A DNA stretch of 64,000 nt from an uncultured Burkholderiales bacterium (lineage in GTDB: Bacteria; Pseudomonadota; Gammaproteobacteria; Burkholderiales; Burkholderiaceae_C), in the NCBI GenBank assembly GCA_903832625.1, contig CAILCI010000029.1:37027-101026 (forward strand), given 5' to 3'. Position numbers and translations under genes: made by a program. The stretch's first letter is position 1. Each line of letters opens with the position of its first letter. Below, one piece after another: positions 8,845 through 17,009 of the stretch. The notes under the pieces were generated by a model. That model saw only the letters and a list, made by a program, of their open reading frames with translations. It did not search any database and was not told the origin of the DNA.

Positions 8845-9978
8845 TTATTCAACCTTGAATTGGCCGTCAACCACTTTGAGCATCACACCGGTTTCCATGG
8901 TGTAACCCCAGTGGTCTTCTTTGGTCCAGTTCATCACGCCGTGGGCGAAGATGGTGCGACCCATGCCTTCCAAACCATCACGAATGGCGGCGCGGAATTC
9001 GGGGGTGCCGGGCTTGGCTTTTTTCAAGGCCATGGGCAGCACTTTTTCCATCGTCACTTGAAAATCATACGAGTGACCTGCAAACTGGTTGCGGCTGTTG
9101 GGGCCGTAGGCTTTTTCAAACTGCTGCACAAAGTTGACCGCCACTTTTTTGGAGGGATGGCTGTCGGGCAGTTGCTCGGCAATCACGGCGGGGCCAGAGA
9201 CCACAAATGTGCCTTCGACAGCTTTGCCGCCCACGCGCATCAAGTCTTGGGTGGCGGCGGCGTGGGTTTGGTAAATCTTGCCTTTGTAGCCGCGCTCCAC
9301 CAAACCCATCTCAGGCATGGCTGCGCCGGAGCCAGAGGCGACGACCAAAATTGCGTCGGGGTTGGCAGAGTTAAGTTTCAAAGCCTGTGGCGTCACGCTG
9401 GTGTCGGTGCGGGCAAAGCGCTCCACGCCCACCAGTTTGATGCCTGCTTGGTTGAGTTGAGGCGTGATTTCATTGAGCCACTGCTCGCCATAGGCGTCGG
9501 TGTAGCCCAAAAAGCCCAAGGTTTTGACGCCTTGCTTTTTCATGTGTTCCACCACCGCATGGCCCATGACGGTGTTGGATTGGGGCAGACGAAACACCCA
9601 TTTGTCTTTGCCTGCGGGCAAGCCCACGGGTGAGCCCGCAATTTGCACCGTGCCAGCCTCGGTGGCGATGTCGCTCATGGCCGCTGCCACAGCGGTGATG
9701 CAGGAGCCAAAGATCACGTCCACTTTGTCTTCTGTGACGAAACGGCGTGCATTGGCTGCGCCTTTGCCGGGGTCGGTGGCGTCGTCCAACAAGATGAGGT
9801 TGACTTTTTCACCGCCAATGGTTTTGGGAAACAAAGCCAATTGCTTTTGCATCGGCAAGCCCAAACCGGAGCCCGGCCCGGTGAGCGCCAAGCTCACGCC
9901 AATGTTGATGTCGGCCAAAGCCGCCGTGCTGACCAAAGAAACAATGGCCGAAGCCAAAAGAGTGGTTTTGAATTTCAT
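8845..9978 (-). CDS. ABC transporter periplasmic substrate-binding protein (LivK-like)
   Basis: 377-residue type I periplasmic binding protein with a clear signal peptide (MKFKTTLLASAIVSLVSTAALA, cleavage before DINIGVS). The body shows the Peripla_BP_6 pattern: GVSLALTGPGSGLG, LILLDDATDPGKGAANARRFV, FGSCITAVAAAMSDIA. The start ATG at 9978 has GGAGA upstream; an upstream extension to 10053 lacks a signal peptide in frame and is rejected. Ligand is unknown; proteins of this family in phenylpropanoid clusters bind coumarate, ferulate or related acids, which is the inference here. Confidence 0.93.
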   Translation of the reverse strand: MKFKTTLLASAIVSLVSTAALADINIGVSLALTGPGSGLGLPMQKQLALFPKTIGGEKVNLILLDDATDPGKGAANARRFVTEDKVDVIFGSCITAVAAAMSDIATEAGTVQIAGSPVGLPAGKDKWVFRLPQSNTVMGHAVVEHMKKQGVKTLGFLGYTDAYGEQWLNEITPQLNQAGIKLVGVERFARTDTSVTPQALKLNSANPDAILVVASGSGAAMPEMGLVERGYKGKIYQTHAAATQDLMRVGGKAVEGTFVVSGPAVIAEQLPDSHPSKKVAVNFVQQFEKAYGPNSRNQFAGHSYDFQVTMEKVLPMALKKAKPGTPEFRAAIRDGLEGMGRTIFAHGVMNWTKEDHWGYTMETGVMLKVVDGQFKVE

Positions 9979-10027
9979 GGGGTTGTCTCCTGTTGAAAAA
10001 ACTTCTTTGCAATGAACGTGGGAACGA

Positions 10028-10792
10028 TTAACGGGGCGCCATTCGCAACGCACCGTCCAAGCGAATCACTTCGCCGTTCAAGTGGTCGTTGCTCACGATG
10101 TGGCAGGCGAGTTGGGCAAACTCCTCAGGTTTACCCAAGCGCGAAGGAAAGGGAATCGACGCCGCCAGTGACTGCTGCACGGGCTCGGGCAAGGTGCGCA
10201 TGAGCGGCGTGGCAAACAAGCCCGGCGCGATGGTGCACACGCGAATGCCGTGCTGCGCCAGGTCACGTGCCATGGGCAAGGTCATGCTGACCAAACCGCC
10301 TTTGCTGGCGCTGTAGGCTTGTTGACCGACTTGGCCGTCAAAAGCCGCCACCGACGCGGTGAACAGCATCACGCCACGAGCGCCATCTTCCAGCGGCGCG
10401 AGTTTGGCGCATTCCGCCGCAAACAAACGGCTGATGTTGTACGCGCCCACCAAGTTGACGTTGATGACTCGGGCAAAGTCTTCCAGCGGGGCGGCTTGGC
10501 CGTCTTTGCCGACCACGCGCTTGGCCGTGCCAATGCCGGCGATGTTCATCATCAAACGTGCTGTGCCGTGTGCGGCTGTGGCTTGGGCCAATGCGGCTTG
10601 CACGCTCTCGGTTTGTGTGATGTCGCATTGCACGGCAATGCCACCAATGTCAGAGGCGACTTTTTGTGCGAGTTCTAAGTTGACGTCGAGCACTGCCACT
10701 TTGGCGCCCAATCGCGCCAGTTCGCGAGCCGTGGCTTCGCCCAAACCCGATGCGCCACCTGTGACGAGTGCGGCTTGTCCTTGAATTTGCAT
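10028..10792 (-). CDS. SDR-family 3-hydroxyacyl-CoA dehydrogenase-like protein
   Basis: 254-residue short-chain dehydrogenase: cofactor motif TGGASGLG near the N-terminus, acidic residue LDVN after beta-2 indicating NAD(H), NIAG, and the catalytic YSASK with an upstream serine (FTASVAA). The pattern CTIAPGLFATPLM and FPSRLGKPEEFAQL resembles 17-beta-HSD10-like 3-hydroxyacyl-CoA dehydrogenases. Lying between the importer and the acyl-CoA ligase, it could oxidise a 3-hydroxy-3-aryl-propanoyl-CoA in side-chain beta-oxidation. Reaction type is well supported, exact substrate is inferred. Confidence 0.88.
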   Translation of the reverse strand: MQIQGQAALVTGGASGLGEATARELARLGAKVAVLDVNLELAQKVASDIGGIAVQCDITQTESVQAALAQATAAHGTARLMMNIAGIGTAKRVVGKDGQAAPLEDFARVINVNLVGAYNISRLFAAECAKLAPLEDGARGVMLFTASVAAFDGQVGQQAYSASKGGLVSMTLPMARDLAQHGIRVCTIAPGLFATPLMRTLPEPVQQSLAASIPFPSRLGKPEEFAQLACHIVSNDHLNGEVIRLDGALRMAPR

Positions 10793-10809
10793 GTGTGTGT
10801 CCTTGTGGT

Positions 10810-12663
10810 TTATTGAGGCGTCAACGTGTGGGGCGCAGTGCCTGCGTGCAGGGCTTGCACCAAGGCGTCGCGGTGCTTGAGCACAGCGCGTTGGTTGATC
10901 GAGCCTTTGTCGGTGACTTCGCCCTTGTCAATCGACGGCGGCTCGCTCAGCAAGACCAGCCGCGCCACGCGGTTGGCGCTGCCTGTGGCGGTTTTCGCCA
11001 GTGTGTTGACCACATGTTGAAAATGCGTTTGCACAGGTGTGCTGGCCAGCACATCGGCCAACGGCGCATCGGCGGCCAAACCACTCAAACCGCGCACGGC
11101 AGCCGTTGGAAACACCATGGCGCCAACTTCGTGCAAGTTCAAACCGGTGATGACCACGTCTTGCACATAGGGCGCACCCGCTGCAATGATCTTGGCGCGC
11201 AAAGGCCCCACGCTGACAAACGTGCCCGTGGCGAGTTTGAAGTCTTCGGCAATGCGGCCATCGAACTTCAGGCCTTGGTGGATGTCGTTCTCGTCAATCC
11301 ACTTGACGGCATCGCCGGTGCACAAAAAGCCTTCTTCGTCAAAGGCTTCCGCGGTTTCTTGGGGCGCACGCCAGTAGCCCGGCGTGACGTTGGGGCCTTT
11401 GTAGCGCACCTCGACTTTGTCGCCATTGGGCACGAGTTTGAGTTCCATGCCTGCGGTGGGCAAACCCAAGTCGCCCGCTCTGGAATGGGGGCTGGTCACG
11501 AAGATGGCAAACGGCCCCGATTCGGTCATGCCCAAGCCCGTGGTCATGGCAATGCGTTCGCCCACTTCGCGCTCTTGGCTCTCGTACAAACTGTCCCAAA
11601 TCGGTTGCGCCAAGGCGGCGCCTGCGTAGAAAAACATCTTGACGCGGCTGAGCAAGTTTTTGCGCAGCGCATCGTCGGTTTTCATGGCGTTGGCAATGGC
11701 TTCAAAACCTGTGGGCACGTTGAAGTAGACGCTGGGCGCAATCTCGCGCAGGTTGCGCAAGGTCTCGCCAATCAGGGCGGGCGTGGGTTTGCCGTCGTCG
11801 ATGTAGAGCGTGCCGCCGTTGTAGATGGTCATGCCAAAGTTGTGGTTGCCACCAAAGGTGTGGTTCCACGGCAGCCAATCCACCAGCACCAAAGGACGCT
11901 CGGCCAACACCGGCATGGAGGCAATCATTTGCTGTTGGTTGGCGCACCACAGGCGCTGCGTGTTGATGACGGCCTTGGGCATCTTGGTCGAGCCCGAGGT
12001 GAACAAAAATTTCACAATCGTGTCGGGGCCTGTGGCGGCCATGGCGGCATCGACTGCCGCAGTGTCTGCGGTGGCCAGCAAGTCAGCAAACGATGTGCTG
12101 GCGCGGCCTTCTATCGTGCCTTCGTTCAAGATCACCGCAACGTCGTGACCAACGGCGGCTTGAATGGCTTTGCCATAACGCGCTGCATCCGCCGCAAACA
12201 CCAAACCCGGCGTGAGCGTGCTCATGATGTGGCGCAGCTTGTCGTAGTCTTGGCTGATGGTGGAATAGGCGGGCGACGCTGGGCAATACGGCACACCGGC
12301 CATCATGCAGCCCAGCGCCATCAAGGCGTGCTCCAAATCGTTTTCCGACAAGATCACCACCGGATGCTGTTCATTCAAACCCCGGTCAATCAGCGCTTGC
12401 GCAATGCGTCGCGCTGAAGCATAGGCTTGGCCGTAGCTCAGGTGCTGCCAATCGCCTCTGCTGCCATCGGCGTTTTTGCGGCGACGTGCAAACAGCGTCA
12501 AATCGGGCTCGGTTTGCGCCCAATGCAGCAAACGGTCGGTCATGCGCTGGGCATAAGCGGGCAGCGGGGTGTCGGCCACCATGTAGCGCACGCCGTTGTG
12601 GCTTTCGCGCAGCGTGGCGCGGGTCACGCCAAAAGTCATGGGTCTGAATGTGGCAGCGCTCAT
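10810..12663 (-). CDS. fcs: Feruloyl-CoA synthase-like aryl/acyl-CoA ligase
   Basis: 617-residue ANL-family ligase that would activate a carboxylic acid with ATP and CoA. Seen: ATP-binding loop FLFTSGSTKMPKAV, VDWLPWNHTFGGNHNFG, the A5-like MTTGLGMTESGPF, and LKFDGRIAEDFKLATGTFVSVG of the C-terminal subdomain. The length, the STKMPK loop and the DWLPWNHT segment fit the feruloyl-CoA synthase family rather than ordinary fatty acyl-CoA synthetases. It lies between a crotonase and an SDR gene with short gaps (17-28 bp). Substrate (ferulate, coumarate or a similar acid) is inferred from the family. Confidence 0.87.
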   Translation of the reverse strand: MSAATFRPMTFGVTRATLRESHNGVRYMVADTPLPAYAQRMTDRLLHWAQTEPDLTLFARRRKNADGSRGDWQHLSYGQAYASARRIAQALIDRGLNEQHPVVILSENDLEHALMALGCMMAGVPYCPASPAYSTISQDYDKLRHIMSTLTPGLVFAADAARYGKAIQAAVGHDVAVILNEGTIEGRASTSFADLLATADTAAVDAAMAATGPDTIVKFLFTSGSTKMPKAVINTQRLWCANQQQMIASMPVLAERPLVLVDWLPWNHTFGGNHNFGMTIYNGGTLYIDDGKPTPALIGETLRNLREIAPSVYFNVPTGFEAIANAMKTDDALRKNLLSRVKMFFYAGAALAQPIWDSLYESQEREVGERIAMTTGLGMTESGPFAIFVTSPHSRAGDLGLPTAGMELKLVPNGDKVEVRYKGPNVTPGYWRAPQETAEAFDEEGFLCTGDAVKWIDENDIHQGLKFDGRIAEDFKLATGTFVSVGPLRAKIIAAGAPYVQDVVITGLNLHEVGAMVFPTAAVRGLSGLAADAPLADVLASTPVQTHFQHVVNTLAKTATGSANRVARLVLLSEPPSIDKGEVTDKGSINQRAVLKHRDALVQALHAGTAPHTLTPQ

Positions 12664-12691
12664 GCAGGTCTCCGAGTTATTTTTCTGGCGA

Positions 12692-13471
12692 TCAATTTTT
12701 TTGAACCTTGGCGGCGCGGCCTTCTAAAAAGTCGCGCACGCGCTGCTTGGCTTCGGGCGCAGATTGCGCCACCGACGCCATCAAGGCCTCGGTCATGAAA
12801 CCTTGGTCGGCGGGTTGCTCGGCAATGCGGGGCAGGGCGTGCATCAAGGCATAGTTGGTCAGCGGTGCGTTGGTGGCGATGCGCTCGGCCAAGGCAAAAG
12901 CTTTGTCAAACGACGTGCCGTTGGGCACGAGGTATTGGGCAAAACCCACGCGCTCGCCGTCCACGGCGTTGTAGACGCGGCCTGTCATCATCATGTCGGT
13001 CATGCGCGCCACGCCAATCAAACGCGGAATACGCACCGAGCCGCCGCCGCCCACAAAAATTCCGCGCGAGCCTTCAGGCAGTGCGTAAAACGTGGTCTCG
13101 TCGGCCACGCGAATGTGGCAGGCGCTGGCCAACTCCAAGCCGCCGCCCACCACGGCACCGTGCAAAGCCGCAACCACAGGCACGGGGCCGTATTGCAAAC
13201 GCTCCAGCGCGACGTGCCATGAACGTGAATGCATCAGGCCTTGGCCTGCGTCGCGTTCTTTGAGTTCGCTCAAATCCAGGCCAGCACAAAAATGTTCGCC
13301 GTCGCCGTCAATCACCGCTGCTTTGGCGTGCTCGGGCAGGTTTTCGAAAATTTTGCGGATCGAGGCCACCAAGCCATCGCTCAGAGCGTTGCGTTTGGCC
13401 GGGCGGGTCAGGCGGATGACGGCAATGTCGCCGCGCATTTCAAAGTGAATGTCTGCCGTGCTGAGGGTCAT
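12692..13471 (-). CDS. Enoyl-CoA hydratase/isomerase (crotonase), catalytically complete
   Basis: 259-residue crotonase. The oxyanion-hole segments HFCAGLDLSEL and GAVVGGGLELASACHI are intact, and both hydratase glutamates are in place (about E113 in GGLELA and E133 in LPEG). It therefore looks like a true 2-enoyl-CoA hydratase. It does not carry the sequence style of Ech feruloyl-CoA hydratase/lyase, which cuts directly to vanillin. As first gene of the minus-strand cluster it starts 111 bp from the divergent amidohydrolase gene. Hydration of a cinnamoyl-CoA-type substrate is the natural inference. Confidence 0.88.
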   Translation of the reverse strand: MTLSTADIHFEMRGDIAVIRLTRPAKRNALSDGLVASIRKIFENLPEHAKAAVIDGDGEHFCAGLDLSELKERDAGQGLMHSRSWHVALERLQYGPVPVVAALHGAVVGGGLELASACHIRVADETTFYALPEGSRGIFVGGGGSVRIPRLIGVARMTDMMMTGRVYNAVDGERVGFAQYLVPNGTSFDKAFALAERIATNAPLTNYALMHALPRIAEQPADQGFMTEALMASVAQSAPEAKQRVRDFLEGRAAKVQKN

Positions 13472-13503
13472 GATGATTCTTAAAAAGTCGGGTTTGTAGG
13501 GGC

Positions 13504-13546
13504 TTGCATTTGTTTCTGGTTTGAATTATGGTTATGAAAAGTAACT
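13504..13546. promoter_or_regulatory. Divergent control region with candidate promoter and dyad
   Basis: The 111-bp gap between the crotonase (minus) and amidohydrolase (plus) starts must hold both promoters. On the plus strand TTGCAT (13504-13509) is 17 bp from TATGGT (13527-13532), a plausible sigma-70 promoter. A short dyad GTTA-n7-TAAC (13531-13534, 13542-13545) overlaps the expected transcription start, where a MarR repressor could act. The motifs are weak and the assignment is tentative. Confidence 0.35.
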
Positions 13547-13582
13547 AAATCATTCGGACTTACCCTAGGAGAAAGCACTTTC

Positions 13583-14452
13583 ATGGACTACAAAAACCTC
13601 ATCGCCATCGACATTCACACCCATGCCGAGGTGAGTTGTCGCAATCCTTTCGACAACTATGGCGAGGAATACGACCGCGCCGCCGACAAATACTTCGGCA
13701 GCAACCGTCGTCCCACGATTGACGAAACCGTGGCCTATTACCGCGAGAAAAAAATCGGTCTGGTCATGTTCACGGTGGACAGCGAATCGCAACTCGGTCG
13801 CCGTCGTATTCCCAATGAAGAAATTGCAGACGCCGCCAAAAAGAACAGCGACATGATGATTGCCTTTGCCAGCATCGATCCGCACAAAGGCAAGATGGGC
13901 GCACGCGAGGCCGAGCGCCTGATTCAAGAAGAGGGCATCAAGGGCTTCAAGTTTCACCCCACGGTGCAGGGCTACCACCCCTACGACAAAATGGCGTGGC
14001 CGATTTACGAAGTCATCAACCACTACAAACTGCCCGCGATTTTTCACACCGGACACAGCGGCATTGGCAGCGGTATGCGCTGCGGCGGCGGCTTGCGTTT
14101 GGAGTATTCCAACCCCATGCATTTGGACGATGTGGCCATATCGTTTGGGGACATGCAAATCGTCATGGCGCACCCCAGTTTTCCGTGGCAAGACGAGGCG
14201 CTGAGCGTGGCCACGCACAAACCCAATGTGTGGATTGACCTCTCCGGCTGGAGCCCCAAGTACTTCCCCAAACAATTGGTGCAATACGCCAACACCTTGC
14301 TCAAAGACCGCGTGTTGTTTGGCAGCGATTACCCGCTCATCACGCCCGAGCGTTGGATGAAAGATTTTGAAGTGGCGGGCTTCAAGCCCGAGGTCATGCC
14401 CGGCATTTTGAAAGACAACGCAGTACGACTTTTGGGGCTGGACAAGGCCTAG
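13583..14452 (+). CDS. Amidohydrolase-family metal enzyme (amidohydrolase_2)
   Basis: 289-residue TIM-barrel hydrolase/decarboxylase of the ACMSD-like Amidohydro_2 family. Metal ligands can be placed: IDIHTH (H12, H14) at strand 1, FHTGHSG, MAHPSFPWQDEAL, and LFGSDYPLITPERW with the last-strand aspartate. Starts at ATG 13583 after AGGAGA. It is transcribed divergently from the CoA-ligase cluster and has its own terminator. Members of this family in phenylpropanoid clusters are often found beside crotonases and CoA ligases but their reaction is not established; decarboxylation, hydration or hydrolysis of an aromatic intermediate are all possible. Confidence 0.88.
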   Translation: MDYKNLIAIDIHTHAEVSCRNPFDNYGEEYDRAADKYFGSNRRPTIDETVAYYREKKIGLVMFTVDSESQLGRRRIPNEEIADAAKKNSDMMIAFASIDPHKGKMGAREAERLIQEEGIKGFKFHPTVQGYHPYDKMAWPIYEVINHYKLPAIFHTGHSGIGSGMRCGGGLRLEYSNPMHLDDVAISFGDMQIVMAHPSFPWQDEALSVATHKPNVWIDLSGWSPKYFPKQLVQYANTLLKDRVLFGSDYPLITPERWMKDFEVAGFKPEVMPGILKDNAVRLLGLDKA

Positions 14453-14490
14453 CCACGATTGCTGCTGTGCAGCACACAACCCCCGCTTTG

Positions 14491-14519
14491 AACGCCTGCT
14501 TCGCGCAGGCGTTTTTTTT
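14491..14519 (+). terminator. Rho-independent terminator after the amidohydrolase
   Basis: A perfect 8-bp stem ACGCCTGC/GCAGGCGT with a 5-nt loop is followed by eight T, 40 bp after the stop codon. Confidence 0.9.
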
Positions 14520-14624
14520 GCCTTGAGTGGGGCTTGTTGAATAAATAAGTATTTGTTTTGCCTGATATCGATATTGTTTTAATAATTGTTTTTACGTTTT
14601 AAGTATTGCTCGAAAGGAAGCGCC

Positions 14625-15389
14625 ATGACCATCGTCGTTGCTGATCCGGTTGAAAGTTTGGTTCTCACGGCCTCTGGCTATACCTTGCGCTTTGTTCAAT
14701 CTCAAGCCGATTTAGAGCGCGTGCAGCGCTTGCGCTTTGAGGTCTTCAACTTGGAGTTGAAAGAAGGCTTGGCCAGCGCCTACCAAACAGGTCTCGACGC
14801 CGATGCATGGGACGATGTTTGCACTCATTTGCTGGTCGAGCATGACGACACCCATCAGGTGGTGGGCACTTATCGAATGCAAACGGGCTGGACGGCCAAA
14901 GATGCGCTGGGGTATTACTCGGCGCAAGAGTTCGACATGTGCTTGTATGCCCCCGAACGCGGCCAAATTTTGGAGTTGGGGCGTGCCTGCATTTCGCAAA
15001 AACACCGCAATTTTTCAGTGCTGACCTTGCTGTGGCGCGGTATTGCAGCCTTTGCCAAAGAACATGGCTCGCGCTATTTGTTGGGTTGCAGCTCGTTGAC
15101 CTCGCAAAGCCCACAAGAAGCGCACGATGCTTTCATGGTCATGCAGCCGCATATGGCGCCCGAAGAATTCCGCACCGTCCCGCAAAAAGGCATGGCCTGC
15201 GAGAGCGTGGCGCGGGTGCACAACACACACTACAAGTTGCCCAAATTGTTGTCGGTGTATTTGTCGCTAGGCGCGTGGGTGTGTGGCCCACCCGCGATGG
15301 ACACAGAGTTCAAAACCATCGACTTTTTGACCTTGCTCGATTTGCATTCGCCACAAATGCAGTGGCAGCGCAGACGCTTTGGGTTTTGA
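14625..15389 (+). CDS. olsB: GNAT-like acyltransferase, OlsB-type (ornithine lipid synthesis)
   Basis: 254-residue protein of the OlsB/hemolysin-like acyltransferase family, which transfers a 3-hydroxyacyl group from ACP to the alpha-amino group of ornithine, giving lyso-ornithine lipid. Seen: RVQRLRFEVFNLEL, VVGTYRMQTG, ILELGRACISQKHRN, LLWRGIAAFAKEHGSRYLLGCSSL, the conserved core of that family. The start ATG at 14625 follows AAGGAAG; an upstream extension to 14586 lacks a ribosome site. No olsA acyltransferase is next to it, so the second step must be encoded elsewhere. It is a single-gene unit behind an AT-rich promoter region. Confidence 0.82.
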   Translation: MTIVVADPVESLVLTASGYTLRFVQSQADLERVQRLRFEVFNLELKEGLASAYQTGLDADAWDDVCTHLLVEHDDTHQVVGTYRMQTGWTAKDALGYYSAQEFDMCLYAPERGQILELGRACISQKHRNFSVLTLLWRGIAAFAKEHGSRYLLGCSSLTSQSPQEAHDAFMVMQPHMAPEEFRTVPQKGMACESVARVHNTHYKLPKLLSVYLSLGAWVCGPPAMDTEFKTIDFLTLLDLHSPQMQWQRRRFGF

Positions 15390-15418
15390 GGTTTTTGTGT
15401 TTTACAGGCGATTTTGGT

Positions 15419-15473
15419 GAGATGCTAAAAACCGAAGTGTCCACACTTTGGACACTTCGGTTTTTAGCATCTC
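15419..15473. repeat. 55-nt perfect palindromic repeat, copy 1
   Basis: Two perfectly complementary 25-nt arms (starting GAGATGCTAAAAACC) surround a 5-nt CACTT loop. The core reads AAGTGTCCA...TGGACACTT. It lies 29 bp after olsB in the convergent gap. It has no T-run outside the stem, so it is not a standard terminator. The core is shared with copy 2 at 15568-15622. Confidence 0.9.
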
Positions 15474-15535
15474 GATAAAAGCATTTAAATTGAGATTTAT
15501 TTAATATTTTTTGCGGTTTTGAACGCACCTCAAAG

Positions 15536-15654
15536 CAAAGCAAACTTGGTTTCTTGCGAAATTCTGAGTTTGATAAAAACCTTGACTGTCCACACTGTGG
15601 ACACTTCAGGTTTTTATCAAACTTTGTTTTTTGCAAGTTTTTGAGTTTGCTTTG
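15536..15654. repeat. Palindromic repeat copy 2 inside a larger fold-back
   Basis: An inner 55-nt palindrome (15568-15622) has 15 perfectly paired outer bases (GTTTGATAAAAACCT), a few mismatches, then a GTCCACA/TGTGGAC core like that of copy 1. It is embedded in a longer imperfect inverted repeat whose ends are CAAAGCAAAC (15536-15545) and GTTTGCTTTG (15645-15654). TTTGAACGCA occurs directly repeated at 15518-15527 and 15651-15660, which may be a target duplication. Consistent with a small non-autonomous mobile element or REP-like unit; its nature is unproven. Confidence 0.7.
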
Positions 15655-15671
15655 AACGCAGGGCTGTTTTT

Positions 15672-16433
15672 TTAACGGCTGTCATTGACTGAAAAGCTCA
15701 ATTGCGTGCGCACCGTCGCTCCCTGCGCATCAAAGCTTTGCTCAGTAAACCTCACGTCGCTGCCACCCATGCGCACGATGCTGGAGGCTCGTGTTCCGTA
15801 TTCGGGTGTTTTGATAAAACAAGACGACAAGGCGCGTTCACGCTCTAGTGCAATACCTGTTTGCGGGAGTTGCGCATCTGAGGCGGGTTTGGCGTTGCCT
15901 AACAAAGCCAGCAAATGAGCGTCATCGCACACGCCTTGCTGCACAGTCAATTGCAAGCTTGCTGTTAAACCCACCAACTTTGGCCAAGGCGTGTTGAAGT
16001 CAGCATTCGAAACACCGCCAACGCCTGGTGCGATGTCAATCACCCGTGCGTGGCGGCTCTCAAAACCTTTGAGGCTGACACCGTCAAACAGCAGCAAATT
16101 AAACGGGTTGTAGTGGTGGCCCACCGAACACAAATGCTGCAAATAGCTCTCTACGCTGTGCGGGTTGAGCAAAAAATCGGCCACCAATTGACCGCGTGAG
16201 GGCACGTTGTTGCGTTGTTGTGTGGGGGCGCGGTAGTTGGTGAGCACGGCCAGTTTGCCTTGGCGTGTCACGCCCAACCAAGTGCCGCCGTCTTGCAAAT
16301 CTTTGCCTGCTAAAAAATCGCCATTCCACCAATGCAGGGCTTGCGTAGGGCGGGCATAAAACTCGTCTCGGTTGCCGATCAACAGCAAAGGCGAGGGGCT
16401 ATTGGGTTGCCAGTTCCATGCAATCAGGCACAT
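15672..16433 (-). CDS. NRDE-family protein (TANGO2-like)
   Basis: 253-residue NRDE/TANGO2 family protein. The N-terminus MCLIAWNW...LLIGNRDEFYARPT carries the family-naming NRDE motif, followed by GGTWLGVTRQGKLAVLTNYR and SRGQLVADFL, all conserved in the family. The N-terminal Cys2 is as in Ntn-hydrolase-like relatives. The biochemical role is not established; eukaryotic TANGO2 is linked to haem or lipid handling. It is the last gene of a six-gene minus-strand run and starts 2 bp after the DinB-like stop. Confidence 0.88.
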   Translation of the reverse strand: MCLIAWNWQPNSPSPLLLIGNRDEFYARPTQALHWWNGDFLAGKDLQDGGTWLGVTRQGKLAVLTNYRAPTQQRNNVPSRGQLVADFLLNPHSVESYLQHLCSVGHHYNPFNLLLFDGVSLKGFESRHARVIDIAPGVGGVSNADFNTPWPKLVGLTASLQLTVQQGVCDDAHLLALLGNAKPASDAQLPQTGIALERERALSSCFIKTPEYGTRASSIVRMGGSDVRFTEQSFDAQGATVRTQLSFSVNDSR

Positions 16434-16435
16434 CG

Positions 16436-16996
16436 TCAGCGGTTTTGGCGTTCGTGTGCCAAGGTCGCAGGGGCTTTGCCAAAGTCTGCACCCATGTCCA
16501 CGCCCGCTTGCTGTGCATAGTGATGCAGCAAGGCAAAGTGGTGGACGGTGTGTGAAGACAAAAACAGCAATTCGCGTCCTAGACTGGTGTTGACACTCAT
16601 TTCAAGCTCGCCCACCGCGCCTGTTTTGAGGGTGGTGCGCAAGGGCGTATCCAAGTGCCAAGATTTTGCCAGACGCAATTGAAGCAGAGTAGCGATGAGT
16701 TTTTGCAGTTTGGCTGCCGCCATGTCGGGCACATTTTGGAGCAAGACATCACGCTCGCGAGCATCATAAGCAATGACTTCGCTCACGCCGTCGATCACAT
16801 CGATCAAGGCCATGTAGTGTTCCATGATGTGCCGCATATGTGGCCCGACGGCTTGAGAAAAACCAAAGGGTGGCTTGGCCTCCTTTTGCAGTCGCCGAAC
16901 CAAGGTCAAGGCCTGCATGAGCAAGTGCGCGTTGTACTGCCACAAGTTGCTCAATTGCTCGCGCGTGGGATCGCTGCGTGTAGAGGAAGATTCCAT
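16436..16996 (-). CDS. DinB-like four-helix protein, function unknown
   Basis: 186-residue, mostly helical protein. Histidines are spaced as in DinB/YfiT metal-binding four-helix bundles: HMRHIMEHYMALID around residues 53-66 and SHTVHHFALLHHYAQQAG around 148-165. It has no signal peptide or membrane segment. DinB-like proteins include thiol S-transferases and metal hydrolases, but no reaction can be assigned. It sits 13 bp after the ATP-grasp gene and 2 bp before the NRDE gene. Confidence 0.7.
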   Translation of the reverse strand: MESSSTRSDPTREQLSNLWQYNAHLLMQALTLVRRLQKEAKPPFGFSQAVGPHMRHIMEHYMALIDVIDGVSEVIAYDARERDVLLQNVPDMAAAKLQKLIATLLQLRLAKSWHLDTPLRTTLKTGAVGELEMSVNTSLGRELLFLSSHTVHHFALLHHYAQQAGVDMGADFGKAPATLAHERQNR

Positions 16997-17009
16997 GATG
17001 GGTTGTGCT

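Noticed and set aside
10768..12417. 549-codon plus-strand frame opposite the CoA ligase
   Set aside because: Antisense shadow, rich in His/Arg/Gln, with no domain features.
15310..15636. 108-codon minus-strand frame with a CPQCG motif across the palindromic repeats
   Set aside because: It is made from the two palindromes and the olsB 3' end; the apparent CxxC comes from the repeat sequence, and there is no ribosome site.
15419..15654. CRISPR-like reading of the two palindromes
   Set aside because: Only two diverged copies, each a self-complementary hairpin, without equal spacers or cas genes.
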